Below, piece after piece: positions 9,039-16,640 of a stretch of 64,000 bases of DNA. This stretch comes from Vreelandella zhuhanensis (GTDB lineage: Bacteria > Pseudomonadota > Gammaproteobacteria > Pseudomonadales > Halomonadaceae): NCBI RefSeq assembly GCF_009793355.1, contig NZ_WTKP01000010.1, forward strand, positions 1 through 64,000, given 5' to 3'. The notes beneath the pieces are model-generated. The model worked only from the letters and a program-made list of their open reading frames with translations, did no database searches and was not told the origin of the DNA. The translations under genes were made by a program, and so were the position numbers. How positions within the stretch are numbered: the stretch's first letter is position 1; the number at the start of each line of letters is the position of its first letter.

Positions 9039-10334
9039 ATGACGCTAACTGTTAATCACCTTCCGGTTCCCGCCAAGCGCTTTTTGCTGAGCTTGCTTCC
9101 GGTTGTGCTGCTGGCGGCGCCGCTGCCCGGTATCGCCCAGCAAAGTCCGGCTACCGATGAGCTTCCGCTGGAAGACATTCAAACCTTTGCCGAAGTGTTC
9201 GAACGTATCAAGCGTGCCTACGTGGAAGAAGTCGATGACCGCACCTTATTGCGCAACGCCATGCGCGGCATGCTTAGCGAGCTCGATCCGCATTCCGCCT
9301 ATCTCGATAGCGAGGAATATCAGAGCCTGCGTGAGTCGACCCAAGGCGAGTTTGGGGGCATCGGTATCGAAGTGGGCATGGAGAACGGCCAATTAACGGT
9401 CGTCACACCGATCGATGACACCCCGGCGTCACGTGCGGGGCTCCAACCACGCGACCTTATCATCAGTATCGAAGGCACCCCGACCGAAGGCATGTCACTT
9501 CAGGAAGCCGTCAACCTGATGCGCGGCGAGCCCGGCACCGATATCCAGCTGATGCTTTTGCGCAGTGGTGACGATGCACCTCGCGAAGTGACCCTGACCC
9601 GCGAAATCGTGCGCACCGAGAGTGTCAAACACGACTTGCTGGAGCCGGGCTATGGTTACTTGCGCATTAGCCAGTTCCAGGCGCGCACCGCGCAACAGAC
9701 CCAGGAAGCGCTGGAAAGAATGTCACGCGACCAACCCCTCGAAGGGCTGGTGCTGGATCTGCGCAACAATCCCGGCGGCGTGCTTCAGGCCGCGGTGGAT
9801 GTGGCTGACATCTTTCTTGAGGAAGGCTTGATCGTCTACACCGAAGGGCGGCTCTCCGATAACCAGATGGAATTTTCCGCCACCCCCTCCACCCCTGCCG
9901 CCGACGTGCCGCTGGTGATATTGATCAACAGCGGTAGCGCCTCGGCAGCGGAAATCGTCGCTGGCGCCTTGCAGGATCAGCGCCGTGGCGTGGTGATGGG
10001 TACCGACAGCTTCGGCAAGGGCTCGGTGCAACAAGTCATGCCCTTGGGTAACGGGGAAGGCCTGAAACTGACCACCGCGCTGTATTTCACGCCCAACGGG
10101 CGTTCAATTCAGGCCCAGGGCATCGAACCCGATGTGGAAGTGGTGCGTGGCCGCCTGGAAGTCGCCGAATCTCGCCGTGAAATTCGCGAGGCCGACCTCG
10201 AAGGCCACTTGCGTTCGCTCGAGGCGCCGCGCGATCGCCAGGAGGTCGCTCAGCGGCTACGCGACGATTACCAACTTGGAGAAGCCTTGAACCTGCTCAA
10301 GGCGCTCAATGTCGTCGACCGACGTCGACGCTAG
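9039..10334 (+). CDS. C-terminal processing protease (S41 family)
   Basis: Periplasmic serine protease of the CtpA/Prc family. The 431-residue protein has a signal peptide (about 1-34, ending GIA), an N-terminal helical segment, a PDZ domain (about 105-180) and the S41 catalytic core. The expected nucleophile is Ser302 in SGSASAAEI and the general base Lys327 in DSFGKGSVQ. It follows gpmI and envC, an order seen across gammaproteobacteria in which the third position is a carboxy-terminal protease. Its local substrate is not known; a link to envelope or murein turnover is inference from its neighbours. Confidence 0.93.
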   Translation: MTLTVNHLPVPAKRFLLSLLPVVLLAAPLPGIAQQSPATDELPLEDIQTFAEVFERIKRAYVEEVDDRTLLRNAMRGMLSELDPHSAYLDSEEYQSLRESTQGEFGGIGIEVGMENGQLTVVTPIDDTPASRAGLQPRDLIISIEGTPTEGMSLQEAVNLMRGEPGTDIQLMLLRSGDDAPREVTLTREIVRTESVKHDLLEPGYGYLRISQFQARTAQQTQEALERMSRDQPLEGLVLDLRNNPGGVLQAAVDVADIFLEEGLIVYTEGRLSDNQMEFSATPSTPAADVPLVILINSGSASAAEIVAGALQDQRRGVVMGTDSFGKGSVQQVMPLGNGEGLKLTTALYFTPNGRSIQAQGIEPDVEVVRGRLEVAESRREIREADLEGHLRSLEAPRDRQEVAQRLRDDYQLGEALNLLKALNVVDRRRR

Positions 10335-10355
10335 GGCTTTTACCGGCAAGCCGGT

Positions 10356-11606
10356 TCAGCGACAGCTGGCCGGCAACCGCCCGCGTTCGCCAGTTGCCTG
10401 ACGCATCAACAACCGTTTGATCAGAGAAACCCGATCAACACTGTTCAAGCCCAGATTTCGCACTAGGGTAACCACCGGGTGGCGCGCACCGAATAACTGC
10501 CTGAACCCCATCATCAGCGCCAGCATGCTGGTGTTATCCCAACGCCGACGGCGCTCGTAACGCGCAAGAATACGGGCGTCTCCCCAAGGGGCGCCCCGCC
10601 GCCAGGCAGTGACCACTTCTTCCGCCAATACGGCGGCATCCATAAATCCCAGGTTCACTCCTTGTCCTGCCAGCGGATGGATACTGTGGGCGGCATCGCC
10701 GACCAGGGCCAGGCCGTTCAGGACGTAATGATGGGCATGTCGCTGTATCAGTGGAAAACAGCGGGCGTCATCACATACCTGAACCTCACCTGAATGCTCA
10801 CCGAATGCCGCGCTCAAGGCATCGCCGAGCTCCGCACGCGACATCGCACATAACGCTTCGGCATGCTCGGCTGAGGTCGACCATACGATGGAGCAATAAT
10901 GCTCATCACCGTCGACCGTCAAGGGCAAGAAAGCCAATGGCGAACCGGCCAGGAATGCTTGACGTGCGTTACCCCCATGCGGCTTCGCACAGCGTATGGT
11001 GGTCACCACGGCATACTGGCCGGTATCTTCCCGACTCACACTGATGCCTGCCATGCGGCGTAGAGAGGAATGCGCGCCATCCGCCGCCACTATCAAGGGC
11101 GCCTCCAGCTCACGACCATCGTCCAGCACCAGCCGGCGCGCGCCGGTGGAAGAAGAATGTAATGCGCTCACTTTGGCAGCGTAATACAGGTGGGCCTGGG
11201 AGTGCCGCGCAAGCCGGGTTTCCAGGGCCGCCTGGGTGACATCATTCTCGACAATATGCCCTAGCACCGTCACTCCGGCTTGCTCGGCGGAAAATTTCAC
11301 TTCCCCGCTACCCTCCGCATCCCATACCTGCATATAGCGATAGGGCGTCACGCGCTTGGCCTGCATCAACGGCCATGCGCCTAGATGGGTCAACAAGCGC
11401 TGCGATACCGGGGTCAAGGCACTTACCCGCGGAGCAGGCAACCCAGTGCCCACGTTTTCAAGCCCCAAGGGGGCCGGCCGGGCCTCCACCATGGCCACCT
11501 GCATACCGGCTTCCGCCAACAGAGTGGTCAGCGCTGCGCCTACCATGCCACCACCCACCACGATGACATCAAAGTACGCGGCCTCGGCGTTAGCTTCTTC
11601 GGTCAT
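10356..11606 (-). CDS. UbiH/UbiF/VisC-family FAD hydroxylase
   Basis: Flavin-dependent monooxygenase of ubiquinone biosynthesis, about 416 residues. It has the dinucleotide fold GGGMVGAAL at the N-terminus, VAADGAHSSLRR in the middle, and the second FAD motif GDAAHSIHPLAGQGVN near the C-terminus. Position directly after pepP and ubiH matches visC (ubiI) of E. coli, the C5-hydroxylase, so UbiI is the likely identity, but family members cannot be separated reliably by eye. ATG at 11606 has an AAGGAG site; a GTG two codons earlier is also possible. The gene starts 57 bp after the ubiH stop. Confidence 0.87.
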   Translation of the reverse strand: MTEEANAEAAYFDVIVVGGGMVGAALTTLLAEAGMQVAMVEARPAPLGLENVGTGLPAPRVSALTPVSQRLLTHLGAWPLMQAKRVTPYRYMQVWDAEGSGEVKFSAEQAGVTVLGHIVENDVTQAALETRLARHSQAHLYYAAKVSALHSSSTGARRLVLDDGRELEAPLIVAADGAHSSLRRMAGISVSREDTGQYAVVTTIRCAKPHGGNARQAFLAGSPLAFLPLTVDGDEHYCSIVWSTSAEHAEALCAMSRAELGDALSAAFGEHSGEVQVCDDARCFPLIQRHAHHYVLNGLALVGDAAHSIHPLAGQGVNLGFMDAAVLAEEVVTAWRRGAPWGDARILARYERRRRWDNTSMLALMMGFRQLFGARHPVVTLVRNLGLNSVDRVSLIKRLLMRQATGERGRLPASCR

Positions 11607-11662
11607 AACCACTCCTTTGTTTGATGACGTTCATCTCAAAACCGAACTGGGTATTCATGCGC

Positions 11663-12883
11663 TTAACGCTCCAGCCCCATAGCGCGCCGTGCCAGGCTTT
11701 TGCGCAAGGGACCGAGTAGGTTCAGCCCGACCAGCCCGGCAGCCCGGGCGTGAGACAGCAATGGATGATTGACACCGAACAGGCGCACCAGCCCATCGCT
11801 GAAACGTATCACGTTGTGGCGATCGCGGGCACGACGCTGCTCGAAATCCAGCAGTGTCTCCATCGACCCAAGCCGATGGCCGTGCTGTTTTCCTGTCTCC
11901 AGCGCCTCGACCAGATCCATGACCCCCCGCAAGGCCAGATTGAAGCCTTGCCCTGCCACCGGATGCAGCGCATGAGCGGCATTGCCCAGCACCGCCAATC
12001 CCGGACGTACCGTCTCCTGGGCCGTCACCAACGAGAGGGGGTAGGCATGGCGGCTGCCCACACGGGTAAAACGCCCGGCACGATCACCGAAAGCCTGCTG
12101 TAACTGTTGCAGGAAAGCACCGTCGGAAAGCGCCATACGGCTTTTTTCACTCCCATGCTGATGGGTCCACACCAGCTCCATAGCCTGCCCCGGGAGCGGC
12201 AACAAGGCAATCGGCCCGTCCTGGGTGAAACGCTCGTAGGCTATTCCTTGATGGGGCTTGCTTACCGCCACATTGGTTATCAGCGCCGTCTGGTCATAGG
12301 GCACCTTCTCGCTGCTGATTCCCAATTGCTCTTTCAGCCCGGAGCGCCCGCCGTCAGCCAGCACGGTCAAGGCAGGGGTTAATTCGCTGCCATCTGACAG
12401 ACGTAACCGATGCCCTCCCGCCTCGGGGGTAATCGTTTCCACGCGAGCCGGGCAATGCCATTCCAGAGGCAGTTCCGCCAACCGCCGATGTAATACCTGT
12501 CCCATCCAGGCATTGGGAATCACATGCCCCAGCGCTTTTACGCCCAGCTCATCGGCGCTCAAACGCGTCGTCCCCATGCGGCCACGCTCACTGATATGGA
12601 TGCGTGCAATCGTGGCCGCTTGCTCGGCCATGGCAGGCCACACTCCCAGCTGACGAAAACGCTGCGCCGACCCCTCGGCAATCGCACTGGCGCGCGCATC
12701 GAAACTCGGCTGCCAGCTCATCTCCGAGGCTTTCGGCAAGGCGGTGGCTTCGATGACCGCCACTCGCCAGCCATGGCGATCGACCAGCGGTGCCAGTGCA
12801 CAGCCCAGGCTGGCGCCCACCAGGCCGCCGCCAATAATTGCAATATCCACAGAGGCTGAAGACGCCTTTACAGGGTTGTTCAT
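11663..12883 (-). CDS. ubiH: 2-octaprenyl-6-methoxyphenol hydroxylase UbiH
   Basis: FAD-dependent hydroxylase in ubiquinone synthesis. The roughly 406-residue protein shows IIGGGLVGASLGCALAP at the N-terminus, LADGGRSGLKEQLG in the middle and GNAAHALHPVAGQGFNLALR near the C-terminus, the last being typical of UbiH. It belongs to the pepP-ubiH-visC order known from E. coli. ATG at 12883 is preceded by GAGG; another in-frame ATG at 12901 lacks a ribosome site. The paralogue next door shares the same fold and motifs, so the two probably arose by duplication. Confidence 0.88.
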   Translation of the reverse strand: MNNPVKASSASVDIAIIGGGLVGASLGCALAPLVDRHGWRVAVIEATALPKASEMSWQPSFDARASAIAEGSAQRFRQLGVWPAMAEQAATIARIHISERGRMGTTRLSADELGVKALGHVIPNAWMGQVLHRRLAELPLEWHCPARVETITPEAGGHRLRLSDGSELTPALTVLADGGRSGLKEQLGISSEKVPYDQTALITNVAVSKPHQGIAYERFTQDGPIALLPLPGQAMELVWTHQHGSEKSRMALSDGAFLQQLQQAFGDRAGRFTRVGSRHAYPLSLVTAQETVRPGLAVLGNAAHALHPVAGQGFNLALRGVMDLVEALETGKQHGHRLGSMETLLDFEQRRARDRHNVIRFSDGLVRLFGVNHPLLSHARAAGLVGLNLLGPLRKSLARRAMGLER

Positions 12884-12940
12884 GGCTACCGAGCACCTCA
12901 TTTCGTAACGTACATTACATAATGACGAAAAAGACCATCA

Positions 12941-14290
12941 TTAAACTGGTTGTTTTTTAGCCATTAGCGCTTCGATATCAGCAAGCTGTTTGGGCACGCC
13001 GGCGGTCAATACCTCATGGCTTTCAGCCGTTACCAGCACATCGTCTTCGATACGGATACCTATGCCACGCAACGCCAGCGGAATGTCGTCGTCAGCCGGA
13101 ATATAAAGCCCTGGCTCGACGGTCAGTACCATACCGGGAGCCAGAGGGCGGGGCGTTTCAGGATCCAGACGAGGCGTTCCCACGTCATGCACATCCAGTC
13201 CCAGCCAATGCGAGGTGGAATGCAGGTAAAAACGCCGATAGCGTTGCTCATCGATACATGCCTGGATATCGCCTTGCAACAGCCCCAAGGCGACCAATCC
13301 TTCCGTCAGGTCACGTACCACCCCCGCATGAATATCCACCAGGGTGGTGCCGGGGCGTACCGCCGCCACCGCATTTTCCTGTGCCCTGAGCACCACCTGA
13401 TACAGCGCACGCTGGGCATCGCTGAAACGACCGTTTATGGGAAAGGTGCGAGTAATGTCACCGGCATATAGATCGAATTCGGCACCGGCATCGATCAGCA
13501 CCAGGTCGCCGTCATTGAGGGGGGCGCTATTTTCAATATAGTGCAGCACACAAGCATTGGCGCCACCGCCCACAATCGTGCTGTAAGCTGGGCCGCTACC
13601 ACCTTGCCAGACAAATTCGTGCTCCAATTCTGCCTGAAGGTGGTATTCAAAAAGCCCCGGTCGCGCGCCCCGCATGGCCCGTTGATGGGCGCGCGCGGAA
13701 ATGGCGGCGGCATGCCGCATCAGGGCAAGCTCGGCGTCGCTCTTGATCAGACGCTGCTCATGGATAAAAGGCGCTACATCGATAAAGCCTTGTACCCCCA
13801 ACCCTCCCCGCCGTTGGCGGGCTAGCGCTTGCTGAAAGGTCTCCTCGGCCAATTCCAGTGCGGAGGCATCGTCCAGAGGCAAGTAAAGTAATTCCCGCCC
13901 CTCGAGAAGCGTCTGCAAACAGTCGTCACGCTCGGCATTCTCGAAGGCTTGATCGACCCCATGGGTTGCCACCGCCCCTTCCGCACCCAGGCGAATGCCA
14001 TTCCAGGCCTCCATCGCCGGGTCCCGGTCCTGGCAGAACACTACGCTTTCGCCTTCAGTGCGTCCTGGCAACAACACCAACAACGCCTCTGGCTCTACGC
14101 AGCCGGTTAAGTAGTAAAAATCACTGTTCTGACGAAACGGATAATCACTATCGCGAGAACGTGTTGCCAAGCAGGCGCCAGGCACCAACACGGCTGCCTT
14201 AGGAGGCAAGCGTGCCATCAGTGTTTCGCGGCGGCTGCGATATTCCGCGGAGGAAATGGGGGCCGGGCGCGGCAAAATCTCGGGAAGCAT
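12941..14290 (-). CDS. pepP: Xaa-Pro aminopeptidase
   Basis: Cytoplasmic metallopeptidase that removes N-terminal residues before proline. The 449-residue protein has an N-terminal aminopeptidase-P domain (STRSRD and DFYYLTG region) and a C-terminal pita-bread fold with the di-metal ligands visible in LIDAGAEFDLYAGDITRTF, HSTSHWLGLDVHD, TVEPGLY and GIRIEDDVLVT. ATG at 14290 follows AGGAG; a start nine codons earlier is unsupported. The gene lies between ygfB and ubiH as in E. coli. Confidence 0.95.
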   Translation of the reverse strand: MLPEILPRPAPISSAEYRSRRETLMARLPPKAAVLVPGACLATRSRDSDYPFRQNSDFYYLTGCVEPEALLVLLPGRTEGESVVFCQDRDPAMEAWNGIRLGAEGAVATHGVDQAFENAERDDCLQTLLEGRELLYLPLDDASALELAEETFQQALARQRRGGLGVQGFIDVAPFIHEQRLIKSDAELALMRHAAAISARAHQRAMRGARPGLFEYHLQAELEHEFVWQGGSGPAYSTIVGGGANACVLHYIENSAPLNDGDLVLIDAGAEFDLYAGDITRTFPINGRFSDAQRALYQVVLRAQENAVAAVRPGTTLVDIHAGVVRDLTEGLVALGLLQGDIQACIDEQRYRRFYLHSTSHWLGLDVHDVGTPRLDPETPRPLAPGMVLTVEPGLYIPADDDIPLALRGIGIRIEDDVLVTAESHEVLTAGVPKQLADIEALMAKKQPV

Positions 14291-14313
14291 GGGTACTCCT
14301 GCGAATTGGGGAA

Positions 14314-14889
14314 TCAATGGACGGGAGCATCGACCTGTTCGACCTGCGGCTTGCCGGGATGCTGTTCGGTATAAAGCAACATCGCGGCCATACGCGCATG
14401 TTCCGTCAAGGCAAAAAGATCGTTTTCATTTTCCGGGCTATCGTCGATGTCGGTTTCAATCTGCTCCAGGCCATGCAGGTCGGCCAACACCTCTTTAAGG
14501 GTATCCGACCACTGCTTGCGTTGGGTCTCGTCGGCTTCATCCACCAGTTCCAGAAAGCCCTGTGCCCACTCCTTGAGTCCGGTGGCTTGTTCAGCCAGGG
14601 AATACAGTTCATCCGGCAGAATTGGCTCGTAATTCATTTCGCTGGCGGCCAACGCCTCCAACGTTTGCCGCCGCCAACCCAGCAGCCGCTCGGCGCTGGC
14701 CGGATCACGCGGCTGTTCAACACCCAGCCCCTGGCAGACTTCTTCCAACCAGGCCTGGGGAGTGACCTCATGCAGTGCCAGCAGCGCGCATAGACGTCCA
14801 TCAAGAAATGCTGGTGACTGCATGCTGCCGTGCAACAAGAAGACATCGGCGATATCAGAAAAATCCTGTCGTTCATCGAGTAGGGACAT
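14314..14889 (-). CDS. ygfB: UPF0149 family protein (YgfB-like)
   Basis: A 191-residue acidic protein of the YgfB/YecA (UPF0149) family, recognised by the N-terminal SPAFLDGRLCALLALHE pattern, the middle FLELVDEADETQR segment and LTEHARMAAMLLYTE at the end. In Pseudomonas aeruginosa YgfB influences expression of peptidoglycan-recycling and resistance genes, but no enzymatic role is defined. It leads the run ygfB-pepP-ubiH-visC. ATG at 14889 has GGAG upstream; the frame is open 19 codons further. It is divergent from zapA, as in E. coli. Confidence 0.85.
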   Translation of the reverse strand: MSLLDERQDFSDIADVFLLHGSMQSPAFLDGRLCALLALHEVTPQAWLEEVCQGLGVEQPRDPASAERLLGWRRQTLEALAASEMNYEPILPDELYSLAEQATGLKEWAQGFLELVDEADETQRKQWSDTLKEVLADLHGLEQIETDIDDSPENENDLFALTEHARMAAMLLYTEQHPGKPQVEQVDAPVH

Positions 14890-15036
14890 AACAAAACTCC
14901 GTTGAATTAGCGGGTCGAACCGGCGTATCGCGTTGACCGCCCGCAAGCGGCTCTCTTATAGTGAGCGCTGATACATCCATCACCTGATGTGATGTTAACG
15001 CATCGGGCCACCAACTGGCCCGCGCCGGAGCCTTTC

Positions 15037-15336
15037 ATGAGCGACGCCAAGCGGCCGACAGCCGAAATCACCCTACTCGGGCGCCATTACAAGATTGCCT
15101 GCGACCCCGGCGAAGAAGCCAAGCTCGAACGTGCCGCTCGCTATCTGGACCGCGCCATGCACGGCATTCATGGCCAAGGCAATGTTCTCGGCAACGAGCG
15201 CATTGCCGTGATGGCCGCCCTCAATATCACCCATGAACTGCTTGAAACCTTAGATGAGCGGCGTGCCGGGGAAGTAACCATCACCCGTTTGAATGAGCGT
15301 CTCGAGAAAGCATTGCCCGATTCAAGAGGTAATTGA
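15037..15336 (+). CDS. zapA: Cell division protein ZapA
   Basis: Small cytoplasmic protein that bundles and stabilises FtsZ filaments at the division site. The 99 residues match the family: an N-terminal beta segment TAEITLLGRHYKIACDPGEE followed by helices with LERAARYLDRAM and IAVMAALNITHELL. ATG at 15037 follows CGGAG. It lies immediately upstream of the 6S RNA gene and fau, the conserved gammaproteobacterial order, and is divergent from ygfB. Confidence 0.93.
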   Translation: MSDAKRPTAEITLLGRHYKIACDPGEEAKLERAARYLDRAMHGIHGQGNVLGNERIAVMAALNITHELLETLDERRAGEVTITRLNERLEKALPDSRGN

Positions 15337-15345
15337 TACGGGTCT

Positions 15346-15373
15346 TTGGCATTACGCCAGCCTCTGTTAGAAT
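15346..15373 (+). promoter_or_regulatory. Predicted promoter of 6S RNA
   Basis: TTGGCA (15346-15351) and TAGAAT (15368-15373) with a 16-base spacer. The predicted start falls about 7 bases downstream, at the start of the recognisable 6S RNA sequence near 15380. Confidence 0.6.
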
Positions 15374-15379
15374 AAAGAG

Positions 15380-15560
15380 GTTCCCTGGGGTGTTTGCCAG
15401 TCATTTATCGTCCTTGAGCCTATGCGCAATACCCAGGGGGCCAAATGCTAGCCAAGCCCGTGTGCATGTCCGTGCTACGGAAAGCCTGACGGCTTGGCTG
15501 CGGCCACCCACCTTGAACCAATGGGTTCAGGGCCAGAATGACAGCGGCACTCTGGGGAAC
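15380..15560 (+). ncRNA. ssrS: 6S RNA
   Basis: About 180 nt regulatory RNA that mimics an open promoter and sequesters sigma-70 RNA polymerase in stationary phase. The sequence follows the pseudomonad type: 5' arm TTCCCTGGGGTGTTTGCCAG, CCTTGAGCC, then GTGTGCATGTCCG, AAAGCCT, CACCTTGAACC and the 3' arm GGCACTCTGGGGAA. The two ends pair to form the closing stem. Location between zapA and fau is the conserved context. The ends are estimated to within about 5 bases. Confidence 0.9.
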
Positions 15561-15563
15561 ACC

Positions 15564-16208
15564 ATGCCACCTTACGCCGACATCGCCTACCCTGCTTCTT
15601 TGTCAGCTTCCCACCCGATCGATAAACCTTCGCTACGTCGCGAATTACGCCGACGCCGGCGTGGGCTCACGCCTCGTCAACAACGTGACGCCTCACGACG
15701 CCTCTGCCAGCGACTAAAGCAGTTGCCGGAAATACGCCGTGCCCGACGCATCAGCCTGTATTTGCCGGTCGGTGGAGAAATCGATCCTACGCCACTTATC
15801 GGCTGGCTACGTCGCCGCAATGTACGCGTCTATCTGCCAGTTTTGCGGCCGTTTGCCGAGAATCACTTATGGCTGGTCGAATACCGGCCCAATACGCCGA
15901 TGATAAAAAATCGCTTCGGCATTTTTGAGCCTGCACCACGTTACAGTGCCCAGCGCCGCAACCGCCTGCCTGCCTGGGGGCTGGATGTGATGATCGTTCC
16001 GCTAGTCGGGTTTGATGCGCAAGGCAACCGCATGGGGATGGGAGGCGGATTCTATGATCGTACCCTGGCCTTCACTCGGCGGCGTCGGCCGCGTCCTTGG
16101 CTGATCGGCGTGGCGCACAGCTGTCAGCAGGTGCCCCATTTGCCGCCCGAGCCTTGGGACATTTCTCTGCAGGCCATTGTCAGTGACCAGGAAGTCGTGC
16201 GGCCTTAA
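15564..16208 (+). CDS. fau: 5-formyltetrahydrofolate cyclo-ligase
   Basis: Converts 5-formyl-THF to 5,10-methenyl-THF with ATP, recovering folate. The 214-residue protein is Arg-rich at the N-terminus (LRRELRRRRRGLTPRQQ) and has the family motifs SLYLPVGGEIDP, YLPVL and PLVGFDAQGNRMGMGGGFYDR. In E. coli its homologue ygfA lies downstream of 6S RNA and is processed from the same transcript; the 4-base gap between the RNA end and this ATG suggests the same here. The start is ATG at 15564. Confidence 0.92.
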   Translation: MPPYADIAYPASLSASHPIDKPSLRRELRRRRRGLTPRQQRDASRRLCQRLKQLPEIRRARRISLYLPVGGEIDPTPLIGWLRRRNVRVYLPVLRPFAENHLWLVEYRPNTPMIKNRFGIFEPAPRYSAQRRNRLPAWGLDVMIVPLVGFDAQGNRMGMGGGFYDRTLAFTRRRRPRPWLIGVAHSCQQVPHLPPEPWDISLQAIVSDQEVVRP

Positions 16209-16222
16209 GCATGATGTGAATA

Positions 16223-16260
16223 AAAATATGGGTCAGCTCGGTAGAGCTGACCCATATTTT
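16223..16260 (+). terminator. Terminator after fau, symmetric
   Basis: A perfect 17-bp stem (16223-16239 with 16244-16260) closed by GGTA, ending in TTTT on the plus strand and preceded by AAAA, so it can stop transcription from both sides. It separates fau from the leftward miniprotein gene and ilvA. Confidence 0.85.
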
Positions 16261-16320
16261 CTGACTGGTAATAATAATCTTTGCGAATGGAATGTTCTTT
16301 GCGATAGATCGTTTGCCGGA

Positions 16321-16419
16321 TCAACCACCCGACAGCGCCTGGGCATATCCAGTAACCAACACGCCCAAGGCGAACACCATCATCAAAGCCATTACCAGGT
16401 CAGGCTTTCTACGCCGCAT
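16321..16419 (-). CDS. Putative 32-residue membrane miniprotein
   Basis: A short frame beginning ATG at 16419 with GGAGA seven bases upstream and ending in TGA. The product opens with MRRRKPD, then one hydrophobic helix (about residues 8-25: LVMALMMVFALGVLVTGY) and a short AQALSGG tail. The basic N-terminus predicts cytoplasm-in topology. It follows ilvA in the same direction, with the symmetric terminator just beyond. I do not recognise a named family; I recall similar short proteins in related genera but cannot verify this. The coding call rests on the ribosome site, charge pattern and helix. Confidence 0.6.
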   Translation of the reverse strand: MRRRKPDLVMALMMVFALGVLVTGYAQALSGG

Positions 16420-16523
16420 GTATCTTCTCCAACGGTTTGCGATGATAACGGCGCCGGTTTTCGGCGCCATCAAAAATGGGGGCTCAAAGGCATTAGCGCG
16501 GCCTTGCCGATAGTGGCGTGACT

Positions 16524-16629
16524 ATAGGGCCACAAGCGGCCCTATGACAACTGTTGTCAACGTTATTTGACCACCCAATTGAATCATTCAGAGAACCCCT
16601 TCCACTCCTAACCCCAGGGATGAATGATT
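16524..16629. repeat. Inverted repeats between ilvA and the miniprotein gene
   Basis: Three structures lie close together: ATAGGGCC/GGCCCTAT (16524-16531 with 16538-16545), the palindrome GACAACTGTTGTC just after it, and AATCATTCA/TGAATGATT (16582-16590 with 16621-16629). A further GGCGCCG/CGGCGCC hairpin sits at about 16450-16468. None has a clear T-run, so they may be an attenuated terminator of ilvA or a structured untranslated region. No other gene is seen in 16420-16640. Confidence 0.4.
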
Positions 16630-16640
16630 ACTTGCTTTTT

